Assembly: GCA_021838765.1 (NCBI GenBank)
Contig: JAKCCY010000001.1
Span: 1-64,000, forward strand
DNA from: Nitrospirota bacterium
Lineage (GTDB): Bacteria > Nitrospirota_A > Leptospirillia > Leptospirillales > Leptospirillaceae
DNA length: 64,000 nt
Direction of reading: 5' to 3'
Under the pieces are notes generated by a model. It had not been told where the DNA came from. It saw only the letters and a list, made by a program, of their open reading frames with translations, and did not search any database. Below are positions 44,016-51,800 of this stretch, in pieces. Within the stretch, counting starts at the first letter, position 1, and every line of letters starts with the position of its first letter. The position numbers and the translations under genes were made by a program.

Positions 44016-44423
44016 TTGCGCAAACGTTTGCCCTCCATCTTTCGCCTCCTGCTTGTCCTGATTCCTGTCTTCTTTTACCAGATGGGCCATGTGGCACCTG
44101 TTTTCTCCTCCCAGATCTCCTTGAAGAGCAATGCTTCGCTTGCTTTGCTTGTACCGAATTGGCTATCCAATCCAGAAAAAGTTGTGGACGCTTCTTCGGC
44201 CGGAGACGATTGCACTCATCCTTTTGTCAGCGGGCAATCTTCATGGGAATGTCACCATCCCATGCCGTCGTATTTGTTGACCTCATCCCTTTTTGCGCAG
44301 GCTGTTCTGCCAGCGACAACGGTTCCCTATCGCATATGCCATCGCGATAATCCCATTATTCCAAAAGTTTTTTCGTATGCTTCCTCCCCCGTTCTCCCTC
44401 CGGATCATCCCCCAAGAGTTTGA
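44016..44423 (+). CDS. Small exported Cys/His protein, copy 1
   Basis: 135 residues from TTG 44016, preceded by GAGGAG at 6-base spacing; a frame start at 43908 is upstream of the candidate promoter. Signal-peptide-like N-terminus (basic, then LLLVLIPVFFY). The mature part holds C-x-H-x9-ECHH followed by an ICHRDNPIIPKV segment, a possible metal site. Family not recognised. The next gene shares the C-x-H...ECHH arrangement and the R-x-D/N-P-x-x-x-K tail, so they look like diverged paralogues. First in a run of four exported-protein genes. Confidence 0.55.
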   Translation: MRKRLPSIFRLLLVLIPVFFYQMGHVAPVFSSQISLKSNASLALLVPNWLSNPEKVVDASSAGDDCTHPFVSGQSSWECHHPMPSYLLTSSLFAQAVLPATTVPYRICHRDNPIIPKVFSYASSPVLPPDHPPRV

Positions 44424-44562
44424 CTTATCCAATCTTCTCTGATCGCCAAAAAAGCGTTTGTTTCCCGAAGCTTTTGTTGGCGGCAGATTGGTTCAGCCTT
44501 TCCTGGCAAAATTCAGACTGTTCCGGGATCGATTCTTTTTCTTTTAAACGGGAGTATCGGGT

Positions 44563-45018
44563 TTGAAAAATCATTATAGGGATAGTGGGGTTTCTTTTTT
44601 GCCACCGAATCCGATTGTATGGATCTGTGCCCTTTTTCTGCTTCAAGGCATTCTTTTCCTGTGCCATGGAGAGAGGATGACCCCGACTCTCCGTCCTTTT
44701 CCTATGCTCGGTAATGGGAGCATGACGACGAGATCGGCTTCGCTTTTCCTGAGCTCCATTCATCCTGAGGAAGCGATTCCCTGTTTTCATGAGGCCAGAG
44801 CGGATTCTCGTGCCGCAAGCCTTGAATGCCATCATGAGAATCCTCTTCTGCCTTTCCCCCCCATGAGCGCTCCCGACATGTTAGGAGAGGGGGAGTTTCC
44901 CGTTCAGAATTTTTTCCGATCGGACTTCCCCCCCTTGTCCAAAATATGGATTCCTTCTGCTTGCCGTTTTCCCTGTAATCCTCCTCCCCGGGATGGATGG
45001 TCGATCCTTTCAGTCTGA
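44563..45018 (+). CDS. Small exported Cys/His protein, copy 2
   Basis: 151 residues from TTG 44563 with GGGAG upstream. Signal sequence about 17-36 (WICALFLLQGILFLCHG). Mature part has ASLFLSS, then C-x-H-x11-ECHH and a RSDFPPLSKI segment matching copy 1 in order and spacing. Two extra Cys occur near the end (SACRFPC). Not recognised; metal binding is an inference from Cys/His clustering. It lies 140 bases after copy 1 and 54 bases before an outer-membrane barrel gene. Confidence 0.55.
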   Translation: MKNHYRDSGVSFLPPNPIVWICALFLLQGILFLCHGERMTPTLRPFPMLGNGSMTTRSASLFLSSIHPEEAIPCFHEARADSRAASLECHHENPLLPFPPMSAPDMLGEGEFPVQNFFRSDFPPLSKIWIPSACRFPCNPPPRDGWSILSV

Positions 45019-45071
45019 AACGCTCTCGAACTGTCTTCGATTATTCATTCATATTTGAAAAGGAGTCTTTC

Positions 45072-46130
45072 GTGGAAAAACAGGATCCGTTCGCTTTCGA
45101 TACATGGATCATCCAAAAATCCATTCTGGTTGCTTTTTTGGGGTTGTTCATTGCGCTCTGCTCCCCCAAAAAGGCGATGGCCTGCGTGTTTTGTCTGGAG
45201 CATATGGGGATGGATGCCTCCATGTTCTGGACAAGTGACATCATGCTCTCTTTCCGGATGAACTATTCTGATATCTGGATTGCCGGAAGCCAGGTTCAAG
45301 CGGGATATTCCCATATAGGCGGTTCTCAGGCCCTTTTGACCCAAGAGAATACCCTTCAGGTGCTCGTTACCAAGAAGTGGATGGTTCAGGTGACAGAACC
45401 TTTTTACTATCGGTGGAACTCCAATCCCCAAGCATCTTCCAGCAATACCTACACTCCGGGTCTCGGAAACAACAATTCGGGATTTCTGGCCGTTCCGGGA
45501 GATCTCTGGATTGCCAACCTTCTTGATGTCTACGACCGCACCACTTTTTCAGGAACAACCCGCGTGGTATTGGTTCAGGGAGTGCACTTCCCAACCTCTC
45601 CGACAAGTCAGGCATTCAATAACCAGAATATCACCAGTACCCTAACAGGTGCTGGCGCCTATGAGCTCACATTCGGGCTAGAGGCCATGCATCTGTTTTC
45701 CAATGGGCGCTGGATGACGATCGGGGATGCCATTTACTCATTCGAGCTCCCGAATAATCTGGGAACTCAGCTCGGAAATACCCTCAATACCGACTATCAG
45801 GTTGAGTACCGACTGACGGGGCTTCACAGCAAATTTCCGGAAATCTGGATCAGTGCCGGAGATTACATCCAGTACAACGCTACCAACATTCAGGTCAATC
45901 CATATGTTCAAAATGGAGTGCTTCAGGCAGCCGGTCCGATTCTGGGAACCGAGAATTTCCAGGATTCCATCGGGATGGGATTCCAGATCATGCCCAAATC
46001 CGTTCCGAACTTGATGATCTTTGCCAATGCAGACAAGTTTGTCTATTGGAATCAGCCGGGTACGACACCGTCTTCACCGGCGCTGAATCCGGACTTCAAG
46101 GTTTTGACAGGATTCATGTGGATGTTCTGA
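45072..46130 (+). CDS. Predicted outer-membrane beta-barrel protein
   Basis: 352 residues. GTG 45072 has AAGGAG (45059-45064) at 7 bases; the longer frame from 44997 has none. N-terminal hydrophobic segment about 14-31, then ACVFCLEHMGMD just after the cleavage region, giving CxxC plus His at the mature start. The rest alternates hydrophobic and polar residues with Asn/Thr/Gly-rich loops and ends in Phe (GFMWMF), as expected for a BAM-inserted barrel. It faintly resembles the Phenol_MetA_deg transporter family. Substrate unknown. Part of the four-gene exported set. Confidence 0.75.
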   Translation: MEKQDPFAFDTWIIQKSILVAFLGLFIALCSPKKAMACVFCLEHMGMDASMFWTSDIMLSFRMNYSDIWIAGSQVQAGYSHIGGSQALLTQENTLQVLVTKKWMVQVTEPFYYRWNSNPQASSSNTYTPGLGNNNSGFLAVPGDLWIANLLDVYDRTTFSGTTRVVLVQGVHFPTSPTSQAFNNQNITSTLTGAGAYELTFGLEAMHLFSNGRWMTIGDAIYSFELPNNLGTQLGNTLNTDYQVEYRLTGLHSKFPEIWISAGDYIQYNATNIQVNPYVQNGVLQAAGPILGTENFQDSIGMGFQIMPKSVPNLMIFANADKFVYWNQPGTTPSSPALNPDFKVLTGFMWMF

Positions 46131-46193
46131 GTCTCCATGGAAAACCGATTGAGTGACGCTTGGACAATGCATAAATAAGGAGAGGGTCTTTCA

Positions 46194-46880
46194 ATGAAAT
46201 ATCTGTATGGATCGTTCAGGATGATTTTTGGGGTTTTGTTTTTCATGTCTTTTTTTGCTTTTTCAGGCCAACGGGTATCGGCCAGTCCGATGAGTGACTC
46301 GATGTCGTCCGGAGCTCCGTCCGCTCCGACTCCCCGATCGGACCAATCCAGCCCTTTTCCAGGGAAGGGATTTGTTTTAGAGGGTTTTGCGGGAGGAGAG
46401 AGTTCCCTGTCGGGCTCTTACACCACAACCCTCGGGAAAACCGTTCCTTATGATTTTGGTACGGCCCCTGTCTGGGGGGTTCGGATCGGGAAAATGCTTT
46501 TTCCGGACTTGTTGGCCTATCTGACCGTCCAGCAAACGGATTTCTCCCAAAATACCCATACCGTGATTGGTTTGGGGGGGAATTACTATCTTCCGTCCCT
46601 TTTTGGAAAAACGATCATCCCCTATTTGAATGCCACCTTTGGAGCCTCATACAACACCTATACAGGTGTCGATGCCCAGGCTGGATATGCCTGGATGCTG
46701 GGGGCGGGAGTCCTTTACCCCATCTCTCCATCATGGGGAGCCTTCATCGAGGCAAACCTGTCCTTTGAGACGGCACCCACCGGCATAACAACCTCACTGG
46801 GCAACCCTCCCGGAACGGTTTCCCAAGTGAGTGACACATGGTCGGTTCCTGTCATGATTGGCATACGATATGCCTTCTAG
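46194..46880 (+). CDS. Predicted OmpW/OmpA-like outer-membrane beta-barrel
   Basis: 228 residues. AAGGAGAGGG lies upstream of ATG 46194. Signal peptide about 8-30 (ends VSA-SP), a Ser/Pro linker (about 32-58), then an eight-strand-barrel-like region with alternating residues and aromatic girdles (WGVRIGKMLFPDLLAYLTVQ, YAWMLGAGVLYPI) and terminal Phe (GIRYAF). Small barrels of this type act as pores or anchors; no substrate clue. 63 bases after the preceding barrel gene, same strand. Confidence 0.8.
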   Translation: MKYLYGSFRMIFGVLFFMSFFAFSGQRVSASPMSDSMSSGAPSAPTPRSDQSSPFPGKGFVLEGFAGGESSLSGSYTTTLGKTVPYDFGTAPVWGVRIGKMLFPDLLAYLTVQQTDFSQNTHTVIGLGGNYYLPSLFGKTIIPYLNATFGASYNTYTGVDAQAGYAWMLGAGVLYPISPSWGAFIEANLSFETAPTGITTSLGNPPGTVSQVSDTWSVPVMIGIRYAF

Positions 46881-46999
46881 AAAGATCCGCTTTGAGATGG
46901 GAGTGATCTAAAGATCCTTTTCACCGGCAGGGATGGAGAGAACATTTTCCCCTGTTTCTCTCGCCCTGTTGGAAAATCACTCTCCTTTCCGTTTACCCT

Positions 47000-47029
47000 T
47001 TGCGAAGGGCAACCTTTTTCAGCTATAAT
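47000..47029 (+). promoter_or_regulatory. Promoter at ubiE with -10 six bases before the start codon
   Basis: TATAAT (47024-47029, perfect) with TTGCGA (47000-47005) 18 bases upstream. The expected transcription start is at or next to the ubiE ATG (47036), and no Shine-Dalgarno sequence lies between, so the transcript may be leaderless. Confidence 0.55.
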
Positions 47030-47035
47030 TCGCCC

Positions 47036-47782
47036 ATGCCAAAAACATTCTCCCTGCCTAATCCCCAGGAAAAGCAAATAGTCGTCCAGAATATGTTTAC
47101 ATCAGCGGCGAAAGCCTATGATCTGAACAACTCCGTGCTGTCTTTTGGCATGCACCACTTATGGAAAAGAATCGCCATCTCGATTCTGGATCCAAAGCCC
47201 GGGCAAACGGTGGTTGATCTCTGTGGTGGTACCGCTGACCTTGGTCTTCTGGCCAAGGAACGTGTTGGACCGAAAGGGATTGTGGCCACCGTTGACCTGA
47301 ACTTTGCGATGCTCAGGATCGGACTTGATAAAATCCGTTCCGAACAGGGACGGTCAGGGATGGGCGCTGTTCAGTCCAATGCAGAAGTCATGGCCATCAG
47401 GACATCATCTGTCGATCGGCTTGTTGTTGGCTTTGGTCTCAGAAATGTGACGAATCTCGACGTGGCACTGAAGGATATTTACCGGATATTAAAGCCGGGT
47501 GGTCGTTTTGTGTGTCTTGAATTTTCCACACCCGTCAACCCGATTTGGGACAAACTCTATCGATTTTACTCATTTGCCATTTTGCCCCTGATTGGCCGCG
47601 TGGTCTCCGGGGATAAAACGGGCATATACGAATATTTGCCTGCCTCGATCGCCAAGTTTCCCGCGCAAGAACGGTTCAAAGGGTTAATCGAGGCGGCAGG
47701 TTTTCGCAATGTGGCCTACCGAAACCTTTCTGGTGGGATCGTTGCGATCCATTCCGGAGAAAAACCCCATGGTGCCGTCTGA
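47036..47782 (+). CDS. ubiE: UbiE/MenG-family quinone C-methyltransferase
   Basis: 248 residues. SAM-dependent C-methyltransferase of the ubiquinone/menaquinone pathways. Seen: YDLNNSVLSFGMHHLWKR (family N-terminal pattern), SAM motif I VVDLCGGTADLGLLAKE, RLVVGFGLRNVTNLDVALKDIYRILKPGGRFVCLEFSTP, and GDKTGIYEYLPASIAKFP near the end. It could act on a benzoquinone or naphthoquinone; the neighbouring chorismate-lyase-like and UbiA genes favour a benzoquinone. Overlaps the next gene by 14 bases. Confidence 0.93.
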   Translation: MPKTFSLPNPQEKQIVVQNMFTSAAKAYDLNNSVLSFGMHHLWKRIAISILDPKPGQTVVDLCGGTADLGLLAKERVGPKGIVATVDLNFAMLRIGLDKIRSEQGRSGMGAVQSNAEVMAIRTSSVDRLVVGFGLRNVTNLDVALKDIYRILKPGGRFVCLEFSTPVNPIWDKLYRFYSFAILPLIGRVVSGDKTGIYEYLPASIAKFPAQERFKGLIEAAGFRNVAYRNLSGGIVAIHSGEKPHGAV

Positions 47783-49403
47783 TACGACCGGAACTCTGTC
47801 CGGAGCCCTTCCCGTCCTGGATCTGAATGTCCAGGATGATCATCATGCCCCACTTCCCCCGGCAGTTCTCAAACGAGTGCTTTTCATCTGGCTTCCTGTC
47901 AGTCCGATCTTTCCTGTAGGGATAGGCTATCTGGTGAATTGGCTTCACCGGATGCATCCGGAGGTTGAGATGGAAGTTCTCGACATGACCCAAATTGCTG
48001 AGAACAGCTATCAAGAAGCTCTTTTTGCCGCCATCGACCGTTTTAAGCCGGACCTTCTGGCCTATTCCTGGAGAGATGTCCAGATTTTCGCTCCCCATGA
48101 AGGAGATAACTCTCTCCGTCGGGCGTTCGAGTTTTATTATGCCCCAAAGATATCGACCCGGGTTCGTGCCGCCATTGATGGTATCCGGATGGTCTGGAAG
48201 TATCGTACGGAGTTCCACCGGAAGCTTCGACTGATCCGATCGGGTGCAAAGCGGGCCCCAAATGCCACGGTCATGGTTGGTGGGGGCGCTTTTTCCGTGT
48301 TTGCCGAACAGATCATTCCACTCCTTCCTGAGGGTGTGATCGGTGTCGTTGGGGAGGGTGAAGATGCCCTGATCAAGGTTGTGGAAGGACGTTCCTGTGA
48401 TGATGATCGGGTCATTTACAGAAAGGCTGGAAAAACGATAAGGGGAAAAAAGGAAGGATCTGTCCAGATCCGTCGGGCTCCCTACGACCTTGCCTATGTC
48501 GAAAAGGTTTTTCCCGGACATGCCTTCTATCATCGGAGAATGATTGGCATCCAGACAAAAAGGGGCTGTCCTTACGGATGCTCTTTTTGCCTCTATACCT
48601 ATATTGAGGGGAAGCGGGTTTTTTATCGGGATCCCGAAGATGTTGTTTCTGAAATGCGCCAATATTATGAAAAATGGGGAATCCGGAATTTCTGGTTTGC
48701 CGATGCACAGTTTATTCCCGGTGTGAAAGCCATTCCAGAGGCAAGGGCCCTCCTTGAGGCGATCAGGGACTCCGGGATGAAGATCACCTGGAGCGGATAT
48801 ATCCGGACAAGTCTCATCTCTCCGGATCTTGCCACCTTGATGGTCGAGTCCGGAATGGGAGACCTTGAAGTTTCGATCACCTCAGGATCTCAGGAGATTC
48901 TGGACAGTCTTCGCATGGGCTTTAAACTTTCAACCCTTATTGAAGGATGCCGAAATCTGCAGGATGCCGGATACAAGGGAAATATCATCCTGAATTATTC
49001 CCTGAACGCTCCCGGTGAAACGGAAGAGACACTTCGGGAGGCGATCGAATCTTACCGGACAACCTGCCAGATCTTTGGTGAAGACAGAGTCTACCCGATG
49101 GTGTTTTTTCTGGCGGTCCAACCCCATACTGCCTTCGAGAAAAAGCTGATTCGAGAAGGCTATCTCTCATCGGATTACGATCCGATCGATCTGAACCCGA
49201 TGACGATTCGAAAGCTTCTTTATAATCCGGGAAAATTGGGCGCCCTGATTGCCCGAGCCTGTCTTGCGGCCTGGGATGAGGAGCCGATGAAGATCGGAAG
49301 GGCGGTCATGAGAGAGCTCGATGCCAGATTGGGCCCATCTTCCCGACCACAATCCCCGTCTTCCCCTCCAGTGCATTCGGTGGGGGTTCCGAGTCTGTCC
49401 TGA
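47769..49403 (+). CDS. Cobalamin-type radical SAM protein in a quinone cluster
   Basis: 544 residues from ATG 47769 with GGAGA upstream. N-terminal domain of the B12-binding kind (about 35-205; VMVGGGAFSVFAEQIIPLLPEGVIGVVGEGEDAL), no clear DxHxxG. Radical SAM motif GCPYGCSFC with Cys267, Cys271 and Cys274, followed by FWFADAQFIPG. Family members are often methyltransferases on unactivated or aromatic carbons. Placement between ubiE and a chorismate-lyase-like gene with overlaps on both sides suggests ring modification of a quinone precursor. Substrate not shown by sequence. Confidence 0.88.
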   Translation: MVPSDTTGTLSGALPVLDLNVQDDHHAPLPPAVLKRVLFIWLPVSPIFPVGIGYLVNWLHRMHPEVEMEVLDMTQIAENSYQEALFAAIDRFKPDLLAYSWRDVQIFAPHEGDNSLRRAFEFYYAPKISTRVRAAIDGIRMVWKYRTEFHRKLRLIRSGAKRAPNATVMVGGGAFSVFAEQIIPLLPEGVIGVVGEGEDALIKVVEGRSCDDDRVIYRKAGKTIRGKKEGSVQIRRAPYDLAYVEKVFPGHAFYHRRMIGIQTKRGCPYGCSFCLYTYIEGKRVFYRDPEDVVSEMRQYYEKWGIRNFWFADAQFIPGVKAIPEARALLEAIRDSGMKITWSGYIRTSLISPDLATLMVESGMGDLEVSITSGSQEILDSLRMGFKLSTLIEGCRNLQDAGYKGNIILNYSLNAPGETEETLREAIESYRTTCQIFGEDRVYPMVFFLAVQPHTAFEKKLIREGYLSSDYDPIDLNPMTIRKLLYNPGKLGALIARACLAAWDEEPMKIGRAVMRELDARLGPSSRPQSPSSPPVHSVGVPSLS

Positions 49404-49906
49404 TGATCCGGCCACTGGCGGATGGAAAACAGCCTTTGCCAGATGGTGCTGATATCCCGGCACTTTTGGATGGTCTGCCGATCCTTCTGAAGATTTTTCT
49501 GGCGATGGATGGTTCCCTGACGCGACTTCTGGCTTTGACGATTGGTGCTCCTGTTGTTGCGAGGATCATCCCGGGGGAGGAGGGGGAGCGCAGGGTATTC
49601 CTGGGAACGAACCGTTATCCGGAGCTCGTGATGGCTTCTTCCCGTATGGCTCCGGGAGGAGACTTTTCCAGGACATGGGAAATTCTCTCCGATCCACGTC
49701 CGATCGGTACTGCATTTGTTGAGAGGGGTGAGCCCATGATCCGGGAAAATCTCTCTTTCATGAGGCGAAGCGGGACGCCCATTACTCCAGATCCCTGGCA
49801 TGGACAGCCTCTCTGGATGCGTTCTTATATCCTCTCAAATATGGCTGGCGCCCGAATCTCCATTCAGGAGATTTTCCTTCCCTCTCTCATGGAATTTCTG
49901 GTATGA
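49403..49906 (+). CDS. Chorismate-pyruvate-lyase-like protein (UbiC/DUF98 type)
   Basis: 167 residues. Pattern matches the chorismate lyase superfamily: MDGSLTRLLALTIGAPVVARI (35-55, the DUF98 start), RRVFLGTNRYPELVMASSRM with a central Arg (71), IGTAFVERGEPM, and WMRSYIL...ISIQEIFLPSL with Glu156, comparable to the essential Glu of UbiC. It would release pyruvate from chorismate to give 4-hydroxybenzoate. TGATG overlap with the radical SAM gene and 4-base overlap with ubiA strongly support this role. Identification is by eye, not by search. Confidence 0.78.
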   Translation: MIRPLADGKQPLPDGADIPALLDGLPILLKIFLAMDGSLTRLLALTIGAPVVARIIPGEEGERRVFLGTNRYPELVMASSRMAPGGDFSRTWEILSDPRPIGTAFVERGEPMIRENLSFMRRSGTPITPDPWHGQPLWMRSYILSNMAGARISIQEIFLPSLMEFLV

Positions 49907-50796
49907 CACCCAATCCTCCGGCCGTATTTTCGATCAAATGGTTTTCCGTCATTTTGGAATTGATCCGATTTGATCGCCCTGCCGGAACACTCCTGCTCTT
50001 TCTTCCCGGGTTCTGGGCGCTTCTTGCCGCATGGCGAGGAGCGCCTCCCCCCAAACTTCTGCTGATTTTTTTTCTGGGCTCCTTTTTCATGAGATCTGCA
50101 GGTTGTGCTATTAACGATATCCTGGACAGACATGTGGATGGAGCGGTTGAACGGACAAAAAATCGTCCGATTGTTTCTGGCAGGATATCGGTTGGATGGG
50201 CTCTTGCCGTATTTTTCTTTTTCTGTACCCTGTCGGCCTTTTTGCTGTTGTTTTTAAATCTTTTGACGCTGAAAGTGGCGTTTGTGGGACTTTTGGCCAC
50301 GATCCTCTATCCCCTTTTCAAGAGATTTTTTCCACTCCCCCAGCTGTTCATGGGACTTCCTTTTGGAATGGTGGCTCCCATCATGGCATGGACTGCTTCG
50401 AAGAACGAACTTTCAATGGGAGCAGTTTTTATCGGGTTGGCGGGACTCTTCTGGTCGACCGCCTATGACCTGATCTATGCCATCAGCGACAGGGAGGACG
50501 ATGTCAAGGCGGGAGTCCGGTCTGGCGCGGTGACCTTCGGTGATCGATTATGGCTCGCCATTTTATTCTTCGGCCTTCTCTCCGGTCTTTTCCTTTTTCT
50601 GGCGTCTTATTCGCTCGGGATCTTCAAGGCTCTTCCTTTATCCATCTTGCTGTTTGTCTTGCTGATTTTCTTCCAGTCCTTTAAGGTGAGGGGAGGAGTG
50701 ACTCCGGTTTATGCCCAGAAGCTGTTCAAGTCACATGTTTTTCTTGGAGTGATTGTGGCGATGGGGTTTTTGTTGGAGGCACCCATTCTCCTGTAA
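49903..50796 (+). CDS. ubiA: 4-Hydroxybenzoate polyprenyltransferase
   Basis: 297 residues, about eight membrane segments. Asp-rich motif 1 in AGCAINDILDRHVDG (Asn71, Asp72, Asp75) followed by ERTKNRPIVSG, and motif 2 in YDLIYAISDREDDVKAGVRS (Asp196-Asp200), as in UbiA. Attaches the polyprenyl tail to 4-hydroxybenzoate. ATGA overlap with the chorismate-lyase-like gene. With ubiE it gives both ends of a benzoquinone pathway; hydroxylases such as UbiH/UbiF/UbiI are not seen here. Confidence 0.93.
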   Translation: MTPNPPAVFSIKWFSVILELIRFDRPAGTLLLFLPGFWALLAAWRGAPPPKLLLIFFLGSFFMRSAGCAINDILDRHVDGAVERTKNRPIVSGRISVGWALAVFFFFCTLSAFLLLFLNLLTLKVAFVGLLATILYPLFKRFFPLPQLFMGLPFGMVAPIMAWTASKNELSMGAVFIGLAGLFWSTAYDLIYAISDREDDVKAGVRSGAVTFGDRLWLAILFFGLLSGLFLFLASYSLGIFKALPLSILLFVLLIFFQSFKVRGGVTPVYAQKLFKSHVFLGVIVAMGFLLEAPILL

Positions 50797-50798
50797 CG

Positions 50799-50856
50799 AA
50801 TCCCGGGAGGCAAATTCATTCGATTGGGCAACCATGCTATGATGGTTCCCGGGATT
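50799..50856 (+). terminator. Long inverted repeat after ubiA
   Basis: AATCCCGGGA (50799-50808) pairs exactly with TCCCGGGATT (50847-50856). Just inside the 3' arm is a smaller hairpin ACCAT-GCTATG-ATGGT (50831-50846). T-rich sequence follows about 15 bases later. Likely the end of the quinone operon transcript. Confidence 0.45.
50835..50843 (+). promoter_or_regulatory. Extended -10 element inside the inverted repeat
   Basis: TGCTATGAT: TGn plus TATGAT (five of six). Predicted start near 50850, giving a leader of about 50 bases to the ATG at 50899. It lies in the loop-side hairpin of the post-ubiA repeat. Confidence 0.4.
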
Positions 50857-50898
50857 ATTGCGTTCTTTGATTTTTTACTCTTCAAAAAGGGGGAATCA

Positions 50899-51453
50899 AT
50901 GAGGTCTATCTTGGATTCAAAAAGACGGCTTGGAGCAGCATTCGGATTCGGATTGGCCATTTTTCTGTCTCAGGTTTCCGGATACCCGTCCGGTTTAGGA
51001 CTTTCTCCTGAAGTCGCTTTGGCACAAAGCGACAATGATGAAAGCCGGCCCTTGAATGATCGATACGACAGCGCCATTGCCCGGGCTGAGGCAAGGTACC
51101 ATCAGGCGGTTGCCAATGCCAGAAAAGCTTACCTCGAAAACAAGAGGAAAGCGGATGCACTGTACGCGAGGAAGACAGCCGTGGCAAGCCGCCATGTGAC
51201 CGGGACCATCAATGATATCAAGAACAAGCTTGCTGAAACTGGCGGGTCGATGGGTGAGCAGGTAACGACTTCCATCAAGGCTGCTGTCGCCAACTACGCC
51301 AAGACGATATCGAGCGACTTTCGTGAGCGGCAAAAAGAGGTCAAAAAAGCTGTTGATGCTTACGTGAAAGCATTGGGCGACGCAACACAGACCTTTCAGA
51401 AGGACGTCAGCAAGGCGAATGGGAAGCTCTCTTCCGGAGACTCTTCAAAATAG
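50899..51453 (+). CDS. Exported coiled-coil protein of unknown function
   Basis: 184 residues from ATG 50899 (GGGGGAA upstream). Signal peptide about 1-43 (AFGFGLAIFLSQ... ending ALA-QS). The mature part is almost entirely helical and charged: RYDSAIARAEARYHQAVANARKAYLENK and further Ala/Lys/Glu-rich heptads to about 175, suggesting a periplasmic coiled coil. No family recognised. Independent promoter and a following terminator make it a probable single-gene unit. Confidence 0.7.
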   Translation: MRSILDSKRRLGAAFGFGLAIFLSQVSGYPSGLGLSPEVALAQSDNDESRPLNDRYDSAIARAEARYHQAVANARKAYLENKRKADALYARKTAVASRHVTGTINDIKNKLAETGGSMGEQVTTSIKAAVANYAKTISSDFRERQKEVKKAVDAYVKALGDATQTFQKDVSKANGKLSSGDSSK

Positions 51454-51542
51454 GTGTATCCGGGACTGAACTGAACATCAAGTAGCTGGATGTTTCCAAG
51501 TTGTTCTGTAGTGTGATAGTCTCTAAAATGTGTCTGGACTTT

Positions 51543-51570
51543 TCGGGGATTGATCCACCCCCGAGTTTTT
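51543..51570 (+). terminator. Intrinsic terminator after the coiled-coil gene
   Basis: TCGGGG (51543-51548), a 10-base loop, CCCCGA (51559-51564), then G and five T residues (51566-51570). Lies 89 bases after the stop of the coiled-coil gene. Confidence 0.7.
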
Positions 51571-51577
51571 CAGCCGG

Positions 51578-51604
51578 GGCTCCATCGGACAGTTGATGGG
51601 AGCC
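51578..51604 (+). promoter_or_regulatory. Second hairpin upstream of a 41-codon gene
   Basis: GGCTCCATC (51578-51586) pairs with GATGGGAGCC (51595-51604) with one bulged G and an 8-base loop. It lies 38 bases upstream of the small ATG at 51643 and could be a leader structure or a back-up terminator. Confidence 0.35.
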
Positions 51605-51642
51605 ATTTTCAAATGTTTTCATACATATAAGGAGTTTCAACA

Positions 51643-51768
51643 ATGACAAGCCATGTTCTGACCGTTGGAAACTGGGGTGGATTTGAGTGGGCACTTCTGA
51701 TCGGAGTGGCCAGTGTGATCGTTCTTGGTTGGTACGCCGTCATCAAGTCTATCTACTTCAACAGTTAA
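51643..51768 (+). CDS. 41-residue single-pass membrane protein
   Basis: Too short for routine calling. ATG 51643 is preceded by AAGGAG (51629-51634) at 8-base spacing. The product starts MTSHVLTVGNWGGFEW, followed by a single hydrophobic helix (about 17-32, LLIGVASVIVLGWYAV), then IKSIYFNS and stop TAA. Composition is typical of a small accessory subunit of a membrane complex (for example a respiratory oxidase). Not recognised by family. It is followed 32 bases later by a second small membrane protein gene. Confidence 0.6.
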   Translation: MTSHVLTVGNWGGFEWALLIGVASVIVLGWYAVIKSIYFNS

Positions 51769-51800
51769 GGTGACCGATCCGGGTTGGGCAAAGGTATGAG

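Noticed and set aside
47676..48662. 328-codon minus-strand open frame
   Set aside because: Antisense to ubiE and the radical SAM gene, whose motifs are unambiguous; the product has no domain and a composition typical of a shadow frame.
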